Source: Fibrobacter succinogenes (GTDB taxonomy: Bacteria; Fibrobacterota; Fibrobacteria; Fibrobacterales; Fibrobacteraceae). From it: a stretch of DNA of 64,000 bases. Numbering within the stretch: the first letter of the stretch is position 1; every line of letters starts with the position of its first letter. Made by a program: the position numbers and the translations under genes. The DNA is taken from positions 1 to 64,000 of the forward strand of contig CADCGB010000007.1 of NCBI GenBank assembly GCA_902800815.1, written 5' to 3'. Positions 39,590 to 48,599 of this stretch are shown piece by piece. The notes beneath the pieces are model-generated. The model worked only from the letters and a program-made list of their open reading frames with translations, searched no databases and had not been told where the DNA came from.

Positions 39590-41725
39590 ATGAAACTGCT
39601 ATCGATACTGAAATCAAAGGACTTGCACTATGCCGTGGCGCTTATCGCCATCGCGTTCCTCGTCAACATAATCCCCTCCAAGATAGCGATTGCGCTCGGA
39701 ATCCCCGTCTTCATCGATTCCATCGGCACTATCCTCGCGGGCATGCTCGGCGGCACGCTTCCCGCGGTTATCGTGGGCTTCTGCTCCAACGCGTTCAACA
39801 GCATATCCGACCTCCCCACGCTCTACTACGGCATCATCAGCATCCTCATCGGCGCAATGGCCGCCATATTCCAGCAGAAGGGCTACTTCAGGACCCTCCC
39901 CAAGATAATCGTCATGGTGCTCATGTTCGCCATCCTCGGCGGCGTGCTCGGGTCCATCCTCACCTATTTCCTCTACGGCTATGATTTCGGCGAAGGCGTC
40001 TCGGCCCCGTTCGCCATCGGCATCCACGAGCACCTCGGGCTTTCCAAGTTCACCTCGCAGCTCGTCGCCGACTTCATCATCGACGTCATCGACAAGATAT
40101 TCGTCGTCGCCGCGGTCATCATCGCCTACCACAAGATTCCGCTGCACGTAAAGACGCACTGCAGCAGGGTGTTCCTCTTCGACCCCAACCCCGTCGCCCA
40201 GTTCGAGGATGACGGCACCCGCGCCGTCAAGCGCTCGCTCCTGCGCAGGGTGGTCGTCATGGTCATCACGGCCGAAATCCTCCTCGGCGTACTCGCGAGC
40301 ACCACGGGATTCGTCCTCTACCAGCAGCAGTCCATCGATAAATTCACCGACATCGCGCACGGCCTTACCGAGGCGGCATCCATCGCCGTCGATACCGAGC
40401 GGATAGACGAGTTCATCGAGAAGGGCCGCGAGGCGGAGGGCTACACCGACATAGAACAGAAGCTCTACAGGATGAGGGACGGGTTCCCGCAGGCACTGTA
40501 CCTGTACGTCTACCGCATACAGCCGGACGGTTGCCACGTGGTATTCGACCTCGACACCAAGGAAGGCGAGAAGGCGAGCCAGCCCGGCGACCTCATCGAC
40601 TTCGACCCGAGTTTCGAGCCGTACCTGCCGCTACTGCTCAAGGGCGAACCCATCGAGCCCATCATCTCCGACGACCAGTACGGTTGGCTCCTCACGGTCT
40701 ACAAGCCGCTCAAGAACTCTACCGGAAAGACAGTCGCCTACATCGCCGCCGACATTTCCATGGGCGAAATCATCACCGACCAGGCGGAATTCTTCATCAA
40801 GCTCCTTTCGATGTTCTTCGGCGTATCCATCCTCATCATGAGCATCGTGCTCGAGTTCGTGAATAGGCGAATCGTGCACCCGGTGAACCGCATGGCATCG
40901 GCCGCGATTCACTTCGCCTACAACATGGAACAGGACCGTGCAAACGACATGCACGAAATCAAGAACCTCAACATCCACACCTCCGACGAAATCGAGCACC
41001 TCTACAGGGCGCTTACCAAGACGTGCATGGATTCCATCGGGTTCATCAACAGGCTTGAGGCCGCCGCCGAGCGCATCCAGCACATGCAGGATGAAATTAT
41101 TATCAACTTCGCCGAAATGGTGGAAGCGCGCGACACGAGCACCGGCAACCACATCAAGAAGACCGCATTCTACGTGGAAGCCATCGCGCGCGAACTCCTC
41201 AAGGAAGGCAAGTACAGCGACGTGCTCGACGAGAAGTACATCGAGAAGCTCAAGCGTTCCGCGCCTCTGCACGACATCGGCAAGATTGCGGTCTCCGACC
41301 TGATCCTGAACAAGCCGGGCAAGCTCACCGACGATGAATTCGCCATCATGAAGAGCCACACCACCGAGGGTACGAACATTCTCTCGAAGATTGAGGCCAA
41401 CACGAACGACACGATGGACGACAACTACCTGAAGGAATCCATGGAGATGGCGCACTACCACCACGAAAAGTGGGACGGCACCGGATACCCCACGGGCATC
41501 AAGGGCGAAGAAATCCCGCTGTCGGCGCGCATCATGGCGGTCGCGGACGTGTTCGACGCCCTCGTGGCCGAGCGCGTGTACAAGAAGCCATTCACCTACG
41601 AGAAGGCGATGGCAATCATCACGGAAGGCGCAGGCAAGCACTTCGACCCCACGGTGGTAGAAGCGTTCTGCCACATATCCGAAAAGCTCTACGCCGAACG
41701 CACTACGCTAAACAACAAGGTGTAG
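39590..41725 (+). CDS. Membrane HD-GYP receptor (predicted cyclic-di-GMP phosphodiesterase)
   Basis: The protein (711 aa) has about six N-terminal membrane helices (1-190) like an ECF substrate-binding or MASE-type sensor, another helix near 215-240, an extracytoplasmic region (240-400), a further helix, a HAMP-like linker and a C-terminal HD-GYP domain with HDIGK at 561-565 and GTGYP at 630-634. HD-GYP enzymes hydrolyse cyclic dinucleotides; all metal and GYP residues visible are intact. The ATG at 39590 has GAGG 9 nt upstream. Confidence 0.88.
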   Translation: MKLLSILKSKDLHYAVALIAIAFLVNIIPSKIAIALGIPVFIDSIGTILAGMLGGTLPAVIVGFCSNAFNSISDLPTLYYGIISILIGAMAAIFQQKGYFRTLPKIIVMVLMFAILGGVLGSILTYFLYGYDFGEGVSAPFAIGIHEHLGLSKFTSQLVADFIIDVIDKIFVVAAVIIAYHKIPLHVKTHCSRVFLFDPNPVAQFEDDGTRAVKRSLLRRVVVMVITAEILLGVLASTTGFVLYQQQSIDKFTDIAHGLTEAASIAVDTERIDEFIEKGREAEGYTDIEQKLYRMRDGFPQALYLYVYRIQPDGCHVVFDLDTKEGEKASQPGDLIDFDPSFEPYLPLLLKGEPIEPIISDDQYGWLLTVYKPLKNSTGKTVAYIAADISMGEIITDQAEFFIKLLSMFFGVSILIMSIVLEFVNRRIVHPVNRMASAAIHFAYNMEQDRANDMHEIKNLNIHTSDEIEHLYRALTKTCMDSIGFINRLEAAAERIQHMQDEIIINFAEMVEARDTSTGNHIKKTAFYVEAIARELLKEGKYSDVLDEKYIEKLKRSAPLHDIGKIAVSDLILNKPGKLTDDEFAIMKSHTTEGTNILSKIEANTNDTMDDNYLKESMEMAHYHHEKWDGTGYPTGIKGEEIPLSARIMAVADVFDALVAERVYKKPFTYEKAMAIITEGAGKHFDPTVVEAFCHISEKLYAERTTLNNKV

Positions 41726-41789
41726 TGCCAAGGCCCGGTAACAGCACCCCGAAAGAACAATGCAGTAATCCTGCAGGACTACGCGAAGG

Positions 41790-42896
41790 CTAGTAGTTCA
41801 CTGCCGCGTAGAAGTTGAACGCACCGAAAACCTGGTCGTTGAAGAATCCGTCCTCGACGGCATCGTACGACGCACCCAGTTCAACCTGGTACTTGCAGTA
41901 ACGGCAAATCACGAGACCCGCATCAACATCACCCGCGATGTTTATCGCGAACTTGTCGCGGAACTTACTGTAATGGTCATCGTACTGCATGCCAAGCCCT
42001 ACATGGGCACCAACGAACGGAGACACGAATGCGCTGAACGTGTAGATGCGGAAACCGAACATGGTCATGTAGCGCCAGCCCCAGTTGTGCCAAGCGTCAC
42101 CGTAGTTAAAACCGATGAGGTTAGAATAGTTGAACGCGAGCGTCCCGCCAAAGTCAATGATGCCTCCCCTACGGATAAGCAGTGCCTTGCTAAAGTCGCG
42201 GTCGGGGTTCAAGTCCTCGTCTTCCCAGTTGTACCAGATGGACATGCCCACGCCGTAACTCTTCAGCACGCGAGTCGCATGCTTCTCGTAGTCGGTCAGT
42301 TCCGCATTGTCTATCATGGAGAGCGTCCGTGTACCGAGTTCCTCGGCGTTCACGTCCTTCGGGGTAACCGCGCTCGAAACCACCCAGTTGCCCTTCTTGG
42401 TCACGATAGCGAAGGTGCACTTGTTCTTGCTGCTGTCGCTCATGCAGACATGCCCGCGGTTTGCGGTGCGCACAACGGCTCCAATCGTACCTGCCGTAGA
42501 CGAATCGCCCGCAGGCGCCTTAAAATCCAGCATTTCCTTTTCGAGCATCTTCCAGATTTTCACGGAATCCGGGTCGGCAGGGTCGTAGTCCTTTATGGCA
42601 TCGGTCCTGAGTTTCTGTGGTGTCGTTGCCGAAACCGAGACGCTCACGCGGCCCGAGTCGCGGTAGAACGTCACCACCTTCGAATCGGCATCCTCGTACA
42701 GTTCAAGCGCACTCCATCCGGTATCCGAAAGTGCAATCTTCATGGGCTCGGGCGAACGAATCATGTAGTTGCCGAACACGCGCGTGAAGGTCATGTTCAT
42801 GGCCGGCGCCGCATCTTCCTTCGGCGACTGGTACAGCCCCGCACAGCCTACGAGCGCAAGCGAAAATGCAAGCAACAGCATGGTAAATCTATTCAT
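41790..42896 (-). CDS. Lipoprotein with outer-membrane barrel-like domain
   Basis: The protein (368 aa) has a lipobox LALVGC-AG, a ~200-residue middle domain with two Cys, and a barrel-like end with the sequence family also found at 34621-35595 (final FYAAVNY). It is the third gene of a FecR-domain, DUF4328-like, lipoprotein operon and overlaps the preceding gene by 8 nt. Function unknown. Confidence 0.65.
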   Translation of the reverse strand: MNRFTMLLLAFSLALVGCAGLYQSPKEDAAPAMNMTFTRVFGNYMIRSPEPMKIALSDTGWSALELYEDADSKVVTFYRDSGRVSVSVSATTPQKLRTDAIKDYDPADPDSVKIWKMLEKEMLDFKAPAGDSSTAGTIGAVVRTANRGHVCMSDSSKNKCTFAIVTKKGNWVVSSAVTPKDVNAEELGTRTLSMIDNAELTDYEKHATRVLKSYGVGMSIWYNWEDEDLNPDRDFSKALLIRRGGIIDFGGTLAFNYSNLIGFNYGDAWHNWGWRYMTMFGFRIYTFSAFVSPFVGAHVGLGMQYDDHYSKFRDKFAINIAGDVDAGLVICRYCKYQVELGASYDAVEDGFFNDQVFGAFNFYAAVNY

Positions 42897-43632
42897 CGAA
42901 CTTCGCCTCCTGAATTTCGCGCGCAGCCTTCTCAATCTCGCGTTCACGCAAGACCTCGTCCACCTTCGCGCGCAAGACATCTTCCTCATGAAGTTTGTAG
43001 AGCATGTTTCCCTGCTCCACGCAGGGGCGCAACACGCGCAAGCAGCTCACCATAAGCCCGACCATCGCGGCACATGCCGCAAAACAGCCAGACCAGGAAT
43101 CTGCAATCTCGGCGAATGCCACCACGATGCCGACAAGAATGAAGGCAAGGAAAATAACCAGGTCGCGCCCGGTCACGGGCGTGTATTGAATACCGCGCCC
43201 GTCAAGCAGCTTCTGTTGCCGCCGTGCGATATCGCGCAAGATAAACACGTCAAAAATATGCCCGATGTAGGGGAGGAGCACCGAACAAACAACCGCAACG
43301 TTCGGAGAGAAGGTCGTCGTCGTGAGGCAGCGCAAGTTCCTTATGGCACGGTAAAGCCACAATATCCAGTAGACGAAAAAAAGCCAGAACACGACAAAGC
43401 ATACGGCCATAGTTCCAATCATCGGAACCAATGCTGCCAAGAACAGATAGTAGAGGTGCCGGGCGGTATCCGCATCCGTCACAGCCCCGCTCGCCATATA
43501 GCCCGTAACCTGGATGACGGTATTGCACAGCACCAGGAATACGACGATAATGATATACAAGAATTTCAGGAAGAACATGGCGCGTACGCCGCGCCGGGAA
43601 TTATCTTCCAGACGCACGCTACTTGAAGTCAT
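42889..43632 (-). CDS. Four-helix membrane protein (DUF4328-like)
   Basis: The protein (247 aa) has about five to six hydrophobic segments with WLYRAIRNLRCL and SPNVAVVCSVLLPYIGHIFDV, a pattern like DUF4328, and a charged C-terminal coiled coil. The ATG at 43632 has AAGG upstream and overlaps the FecR gene by 14 nt; a start 18 residues later is possible. Confidence 0.6.
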   Translation of the reverse strand: MTSSSVRLEDNSRRGVRAMFFLKFLYIIIVVFLVLCNTVIQVTGYMASGAVTDADTARHLYYLFLAALVPMIGTMAVCFVVFWLFFVYWILWLYRAIRNLRCLTTTTFSPNVAVVCSVLLPYIGHIFDVFILRDIARRQQKLLDGRGIQYTPVTGRDLVIFLAFILVGIVVAFAEIADSWSGCFAACAAMVGLMVSCLRVLRPCVEQGNMLYKLHEEDVLRAKVDEVLREREIEKAAREIQEAKFDE

Positions 43633-45124
43633 ACACCTTGGTCGCGAGCACGGTCTCGCCGCTAAGCATGCTGACCTTGATCTTCACCGTGGTCATCTTG
43701 CCGCGCGGAATCTGCACCGTGGCGCTGTAGCCGATACCCGTTTCCGAGGGCACAAACTTTGTCTCGAATGCCTTGCCGCCAACACTGACCTCCACCGACT
43801 TGATCTGTGCAGGGTCGTTGCCCACGATATGTTCCACGTCGAACAGGAGCTCGGGGTAGAGTGCGGCACCCTGAGAAACCTTCTTCTTGAAGACTTCCTT
43901 CGCACCACCGCGCACCTTCACCTTCACGCCCGTCTTCGGGAAGCAGGAGAACTCGCGCTCAATGCTGGCATCGACACCTTCCACGTTCTCAGGCACGAAC
44001 TTGTACTTGAACGTACCCGGCAACAGCTTGAAGGTCGCCGCGTAGTCCCTATCCAGCGTGACTTCCTTGAGGAGGCTGTCGTTCGCGAAGATAGAGAGCT
44101 TGCCCTCGTTGTCAGTGAACCCGGACGTGGTGTAGAGCACCTCGCACTTGGTCACATCGGACTTGATAATCTTCACGCCGCGGTCGAACCTGTAGACGAA
44201 CGAGAAGTTACCGCATACAAACGAAGTATGTTCGGCGGTGCATATCGCCTCGAACTTCTTCGGGCCAAGAGCGCCCCTGCTCCAGCGCGGCACAAAGCGC
44301 ATGCGCTTGCCGTCAGAGAGGTTGCGTTCGGGGCCAATGGCCACCTGCATGCCTTCGGTGCAGGTCGCAAAGATCTCGATGCTGTCGGCGCTTACCAGCG
44401 AGGGCACGGCGTCGAACCGGCATTCGTACTTGGACCTGAGTTCCTCGTTCTTCTTCTCGATGGCGGCGTCGATCTCATCGGCCTGCTTCTGGATATCCGC
44501 ATCGGACTTGGTGGTATCGTCGACCGCTGCACCGATCTTCTTCGCGAAGTCCGGATCACCGGCGTTCTTCGCAGCAACAACGATAGGCGCCTTACCCTTG
44601 CGGAACGCGACGAACTGGTTGGCCTGCACGGCAACTTCCTGGCCGTTCTCTTCCATCACCATCTCGCCCGAGTTGAGCGAGCCGAACGACTGGCCACCGT
44701 CGGTGACACCCACGGTGCCGTCCGTACCGCGGATCGATGCGGTCATGGTCCCGGTCTTGAACTTGAACTGGCTCTTCTTGCCGGTCTGCTTCTGCGCGTT
44801 GAAGCGCAACAGGCCCTTCTTGATATTGACTTCGGAAATCTGCGAATCCTTAATGAACATCACCTGCGTAAACTCGACGAGCGCATTCTCCTCGATGGAG
44901 ATCGTGCTGCCTTCGGGCATCGCGATAAGCACGGCAGACTCCACATCCGTCTGGATGAGGTCCTTGTCCTGGACCTTAGCGCCTACGCGGAGGCTAGCCC
45001 AGTCACCGTTACCCTTTTTCTTGAAAGACACGTCACCAAGTACGGAACGTACCTTGGCGCTCTGCGGGGCGGCAAGCGCAAACGAAACCGCCAGGACAAC
45101 CCAAACCGTTAAGTTCCTGAACAT
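43619..45124 (-). CDS. Secreted FecR-domain protein
   Basis: The protein (501 aa) has a signal peptide ending ALAAP, a FecR-like beta domain (AKVRSVLGDVSFKKKGNGDW, EGSTISIEENALVEF, IRGTDGTVGV), a helical linker and two to three beta domains. Stand-alone FecR proteins of this kind are usually envelope structural proteins, not sigma regulators. The ATG at 45124 is chosen for the GAGAGG site and signal peptide. It heads the operon ending at 41790. Confidence 0.8.
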   Translation of the reverse strand: MFRNLTVWVVLAVSFALAAPQSAKVRSVLGDVSFKKKGNGDWASLRVGAKVQDKDLIQTDVESAVLIAMPEGSTISIEENALVEFTQVMFIKDSQISEVNIKKGLLRFNAQKQTGKKSQFKFKTGTMTASIRGTDGTVGVTDGGQSFGSLNSGEMVMEENGQEVAVQANQFVAFRKGKAPIVVAAKNAGDPDFAKKIGAAVDDTTKSDADIQKQADEIDAAIEKKNEELRSKYECRFDAVPSLVSADSIEIFATCTEGMQVAIGPERNLSDGKRMRFVPRWSRGALGPKKFEAICTAEHTSFVCGNFSFVYRFDRGVKIIKSDVTKCEVLYTTSGFTDNEGKLSIFANDSLLKEVTLDRDYAATFKLLPGTFKYKFVPENVEGVDASIEREFSCFPKTGVKVKVRGGAKEVFKKKVSQGAALYPELLFDVEHIVGNDPAQIKSVEVSVGGKAFETKFVPSETGIGYSATVQIPRGKMTTVKIKVSMLSGETVLATKVYDFK

Positions 45125-45462
45125 AAACCGGACCTCTCGGGATAAGAAAACACTACGCCACAAGGCGCAACACAGTTTTAAATATAGACTATAATTTTGA
45201 AAAAGGCACGGCCCGTATTACTCCAAAGCGGTATATTTATGCCTATCACGGCGATAATACAATTACGCGTGACGCGAGCGACACCTTTTTTCCAGTAACC
45301 AGGTAAGGATCTGTCAAGCCGTACTGGCACTGGAAAGGGCCAATTTTCAACATCGCACCCGGATATACATTGTTAATTTAGCGTTAATATTATGTTGATT
45401 TAAAATTTTTGACAGAAGTAAGTAATTTTCAAACTGCACACGTTATCCACATGAGCAACGCA

Positions 45463-45478
45463 TGTTTCACGTGAAACA
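45463..45478. promoter_or_regulatory. parS centromere site (perfect)
   Basis: TGTTTCACGTGAAACA is the exact 16-bp chromosomal parS consensus bound by ParB. parA and parB lie about 5 kb to the right. Confidence 0.93.
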
Positions 45479-45607
45479 GCCCAAAAATTGAAATCAATCC
45501 AAAATTTATTCACGAATATAAAAGTCAACTTCTGCGCTTCCATGCATTTTGTTAATAGAATGTTTACAATATAATTAACAGCGCAGGGAATTCTTCCAAT
45601 ATAAAAT

Positions 45608-45640
45608 GCCCCGACGAGGAGGTCGTCGAGGCGAATTTTT
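45608..45640 (+). terminator. Hairpin with T-run, plus strand
   Basis: CGACGA and TCGTCG around GGAGG, extended by GCC/GGC, are followed by AATTTTTTT. No plus-strand protein gene ends here, so a short RNA starting at TATAAT (45570-45575) may be the product. Confidence 0.45.
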
Positions 45641-45664
45641 TTGCCAGCCGCGCCGTCCAAAAGA

Positions 45665-45683
45665 TTCCGGGTCAAACCCGGAA
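45665..45683 (-). terminator. Terminator of the PNPOx-like gene
   Basis: TTCCGGGT and ACCCGGAA form a perfect 8-bp stem with a 3-nt loop; TCTTTT follows on the minus strand. Confidence 0.7.
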
Positions 45684-45717
45684 GACGCGTGGAAGGTCTT
45701 TCTTGTGAAACAAACGA

Positions 45718-46116
45718 CTAGAACTTCACGACGCGAGGGGCGGCGCCGAAGCAGTAGAACGTGGCGGTCGCGTCCTTGAAATACAGGACCTCGGTGTTGT
45801 CGTCGTCGGGGGAGTACATCGACTTGAGCTCGGGATAGTTCTCGAGCATATGGACCTTCGGCTCGCGACGGTCGTCGCGGACGAGTTCGCCCGCGAGGCG
45901 TAGCCACTTCGAGGCGGTCTTGTCCATCGCGCAGATTTCGACCTTGGCGTTCTTCTGGATCTGCTTGGAGCAGTCCTTCGACTTGCCGGTCTGGATATAG
46001 AGCTTGCCCTCGAAAATATCGATGGTTCCGAAGGGGCGCACGCGCGGCTGGTCGCCGTCGACCGTCGCGAGGAAATACGCACCACATTCCTTGATAAAGT
46101 TCTTGACTTCTTCCAT
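45718..46116 (-). CDS. Pyridoxamine 5'-phosphate oxidase-like flavoprotein
   Basis: The protein (132 aa) has a split-barrel FMN-binding pattern: GAYFLATVDGDQPRVRPFG, KLYIQTGKSKDCSKQI, KVEICAMD, WLRLAGELV. Small members are general FMN or nitroreductase-type proteins; the substrate is unknown. AAGGAAGG precedes the ATG at 46116; longer frames lack a site. Confidence 0.85.
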   Translation of the reverse strand: MEEVKNFIKECGAYFLATVDGDQPRVRPFGTIDIFEGKLYIQTGKSKDCSKQIQKNAKVEICAMDKTASKWLRLAGELVRDDRREPKVHMLENYPELKSMYSPDDDNTEVLYFKDATATFYCFGAAPRVVKF

Positions 46117-46228
46117 GTTATTACCTTCCTTTACACTATATAAATATATAAAAAAACACCTTCCTGTTTCGCAAATTAATTTATATTCAATATGGGGATG
46201 GCGAAAGCCGTTAAATAAGGAGTGAAAT

Positions 46229-47158
46229 ATGGATGTGAAACGTTTATTGGCCGCGCTCGCCTGCATGGGCGGCATGGCGCTGGCACAGCAGGACTCAGTA
46301 TACAGCACCTTCTTGTGGGACGCTGCCGTCGATACAGTAGGCCGCATAGAGACGGGTTCGCCTGAAGCGACTTCCGGCTGGTGGTACGTGTTTAGCGACG
46401 ATGATGACGGAGGTTCTTCCTACATCCGGTTTCCGGTCGATTTGGAAATTTATCAAGATGGACTAGAATTCTCACACATGGCAGAAAGTTATGATGCCAT
46501 TGACCTCGAGGTGGAACTGGGCGATGGTTACGAGAGACCATTCGCTGGCATCGCGTTCAACGTGTGGAACATAGACAAGAAAGGTGCTGACGTCTCCGCC
46601 TGGGGAGGGATCTGCCTGAGCTACGAGTCCACACTCGATTTCGATATTGAACTCGGTCCCGAAGACGAAGTGAGCTTGACCGGGCGCAACAACTACAAGG
46701 CCAAGGTCGCGAAGGCGGCGTCCATGACCAGCATGGATTTCTCATGGGAAAAGTTCAGGCAAGAAAGCGGATGGGGCAAGGAAGTCGACTTGGATTCCGT
46801 CCTTGCAAAGACGGCCGTAGTCAGGCTGGTATTTTCGGGCAGCGCAGAAACCAAGGGGGATTTCTTGATTAAGAGGGTCGGATCTTACGGTATGTGCGGG
46901 ACCTGCTGCGCACCGCCCGACAGAATCGGGAACGGCTCTATCGCAGTTCCCGTCAAGGCAACCCTTTCGGGCCGCACGCTGGAATTCACTGGGGCGACCG
47001 CCCTTACTAAAGCTTCGGTCGTGGACTTACAGGGGAATGTCGTGATTTCTGCTCCCGCCCTCGGGGCCATGGACCTCTCCACGCTCCCTTCCGGAATCTA
47101 CATGCTCCGCATCGATGGGCCGGCCGTGCACCACTCGCAGAAAATCGTGCTGAAATAG
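46229..47158 (+). CDS. Secreted protein with C-terminal sorting-like domain
   Basis: The protein (309 aa) has a signal peptide ending MALA-QQ, a beta-sandwich-like region resembling carbohydrate-binding modules (WWYVFSDDDDGGSSYIRFP), a Cys pair region CGTCC, and a ~75-residue end (SVVDLQGNVV to SGIYMLRIDG) that looks like a Bacteroidota type IX sorting domain. AAGGAG precedes the ATG. Ligand unknown. Confidence 0.7.
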   Translation: MDVKRLLAALACMGGMALAQQDSVYSTFLWDAAVDTVGRIETGSPEATSGWWYVFSDDDDGGSSYIRFPVDLEIYQDGLEFSHMAESYDAIDLEVELGDGYERPFAGIAFNVWNIDKKGADVSAWGGICLSYESTLDFDIELGPEDEVSLTGRNNYKAKVAKAASMTSMDFSWEKFRQESGWGKEVDLDSVLAKTAVVRLVFSGSAETKGDFLIKRVGSYGMCGTCCAPPDRIGNGSIAVPVKATLSGRTLEFTGATALTKASVVDLQGNVVISAPALGAMDLSTLPSGIYMLRIDGPAVHHSQKIVLK

Positions 47159-47173
47159 CGAAAAACGCTATTT
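47153..47173. terminator. Bidirectional terminator containing both stop codons
   Basis: AAATAGCG and CGCTATTT pair around AAAAA. The left arm holds the TAG of the plus gene and the right arm the TAG of the minus gene; T-runs follow in both directions. Confidence 0.7.
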
Positions 47174-47668
47174 TCCGCACTTTTCCCGGTAAACTTTCAA
47201 CATCTGTTCACTAAAGCAGCAGAAGATGACCTTTTTGAGGCATTTTGCGGGGTACTTATCAACAGTCCGGACCGCAATCTCGGCAGCCGCCTCCCAGGGG
47301 TAGCCGTAGACTCCGGTCGAGATAGCAGGGAAGGCGACCGTCCGGCAGCCGTTCTCCTCGGCTAAATCGAGGCAACTCTTGTAGCAGGATTCCAGGAGTT
47401 CGGGTTCGCCGTGAAGGCCATCCCGGTAGATGGGTCCCGGAGTATGGATCACGAATTTGGCCGGAAGCCTGAACCCGGGGGTAATTTTCGCCTTGCCCGT
47501 CTCGCAACCCTTCAGGGGGATGCACGCCTTCAGGAGTTCAGGACCCGCCGCCCGGTGGATCGCACCGTCGACACCGCCACCACCCAGCAGGGAACAGTTC
47601 GCCGCGTTCACGATGGCATCCACATCCAGCTTGGTGATGTCGCCCTGGATAATCTCGATTTCTACCAT
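47168..47668 (-). CDS. Macro-domain protein (ADP-ribose / O-acetyl-ADP-ribose hydrolase)
   Basis: The protein (166 aa) is a single macro domain: [45 protein letters not shown]. The [10 protein letters not shown] loop and MacroD-type spacing suggest it removes ADP-ribose or deacetylates O-acetyl-ADP-ribose. GGAGG and a TATATT box lie upstream. Confidence 0.93.
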   Translation of the reverse strand: MVEIEIIQGDITKLDVDAIVNAANCSLLGGGGVDGAIHRAAGPELLKACIPLKGCETGKAKITPGFRLPAKFVIHTPGPIYRDGLHGEPELLESCYKSCLDLAEENGCRTVAFPAISTGVYGYPWEAAAEIAVRTVDKYPAKCLKKVIFCCFSEQMLKVYREKCGK

Positions 47669-47678
47669 ATAGGCCTCC

Positions 47679-47704
47679 GTGGTACAATATACTATTTATA
47701 CCAC
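47679..47704 (-). promoter_or_regulatory. Inverted repeat around the macro-domain gene promoter
   Basis: GTGGTA and TACCAC flank 14 bp that contain the minus-strand TATATT box. It could be a repressor operator. Confidence 0.35.
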
Positions 47705-47797
47705 ATAATGAGCAGAACCGTTATGAAAATGGCAGCGATGAGGGAACACATGGGAACCTCCCTGAAATGGGTCCTATAGGCAATATATAAACATTTG

Positions 47798-47814
47798 ATG
47801 ACAAATAATGTCAT
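47798..47814. promoter_or_regulatory. ATGACA-N5-TGTCAT palindrome
   Basis: A perfect palindrome 72 nt before the ATG at 47886. Related sites occur at 59001-59015 and 63106-63120. Confidence 0.45.
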
Positions 47815-47885
47815 TCTCCCATTTTTTGTGAATATTCTCGAGAAATTATGTATATTATATACAGGAGAAATTTTTGGGGTATTTT

Positions 47886-48212
47886 ATGAGATTTTCCGGC
47901 ATTGCAGTACTTTTACTGATGGCAGCCACCCTGTCGTCCGCTCAACTATTGCCGCAGAAGCAGTCCGAGGATTTGCCGAAAATCGACCGCGCCATGATAT
48001 TCAAGGTGGACTACAGTGACGAGGTGGAAGTGCCCGCCGATAGTTCCAGGAACATCGATCAGCCGGTACGAAGCGCGGAAAAGAGCGAACTTGCAAATAA
48101 TACGCTATTCATAAACACGCTCTGCGCGACGGGGGCAGTCCTCGGGGCGGTCCTTGGCGGGAACGGAACCGCCGGCTGCTTCGTGATACCCAGCAGCAAA
48201 CTGAAGTTTTAA
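47886..48212 (+). CDS. Small secreted protein of unknown function
   Basis: The protein (108 aa) has a signal peptide (MRFSGIAVLLLMAATLSSA), an acidic region and a Gly-rich hydrophobic part near the end (GAVLGAVLGGNGTAGC). I recognise no family. The start at 47886 is set by the signal peptide. Confidence 0.6.
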   Translation: MRFSGIAVLLLMAATLSSAQLLPQKQSEDLPKIDRAMIFKVDYSDEVEVPADSSRNIDQPVRSAEKSELANNTLFINTLCATGAVLGAVLGGNGTAGCFVIPSSKLKF

Positions 48213-48215
48213 TGT

Positions 48216-48567
48216 TTGCGATTGCCATGTAGGAAAACATGTTTGGGAAAGCAATCGCAACCTTAATCGCCTCGGTCATAGAACATACAAGTATGTTCTG
48301 CGACACTCGGCTCATGTTGGGCTCCTTCGGAGCCAACTTGCTGCACCTCGGAAATGTCGATAAACAAGTTTATCGCCGCTTCCTCGGTTTGCAAACGTTT
48401 CACGTGAAACACGCACAAGGTTTCCAAGCAAAAATGTGCTTGCACATTTTTCCTCATAGAGGATAACTCAACTACGAAACTAAAGTTTCAAGTTTCATAT
48501 ATATTTGGGAACCGCAGGGTGTAGGACTATGGCGAAGCCATAGTCCCAACATGTGCCAACATGTTGG
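48216..48567. repeat. Array of nine short perfect or near-perfect hairpins
   Basis: Within 350 bp lie inverted repeats at 48216-48260 (10-bp arms with a nested 5-bp stem), 48280-48299 (9 bp), 48316-48337 (9-10 bp, one bulge), 48358-48375 (8 bp), 48397-48410 (near-parS), 48430-48451 (10 bp), 48476-48489 (6 bp), 48524-48546 (10 bp) and 48546-48567 (9 bp). Arm sequences differ; most loops are only 2-4 nt. No protein gene is seen here. Confidence 0.8.
48396..48411. promoter_or_regulatory. parS-like site (one mismatch)
   Basis: CGTTTCACGTGAAACA differs from the parS consensus only in the first base. Confidence 0.85.
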
Positions 48568-48599
48568 TTTCACTACCACATTTATATATATTGTCTGAT

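Larger units (their letters stand above)
45125..45717. other. AT-rich intergenic region with parS and a DnaA box
   Basis: No protein gene is seen. It holds a perfect parS palindrome, a DnaA-box consensus TTATCCACA at 45443-45451, a near-match TTATTCACG around 45507, AT-rich tracts (45370-45416), and two hairpins at the right end. This combination resembles a replication-origin or segregation locus. dnaA itself is not in the window. Confidence 0.5.

Noticed and set aside
45697..45712. A fourth parS-like sequence, TCTTTCTTGTGAAACA
   Set aside because: It has three mismatches, two in the central CACGTG core, so ParB binding is unlikely.
47708..47779. A 23-codon frame starting MSRTVMKMAAM
   Set aside because: No ribosome site and no recognisable product; it overlaps the macro-gene promoter region.
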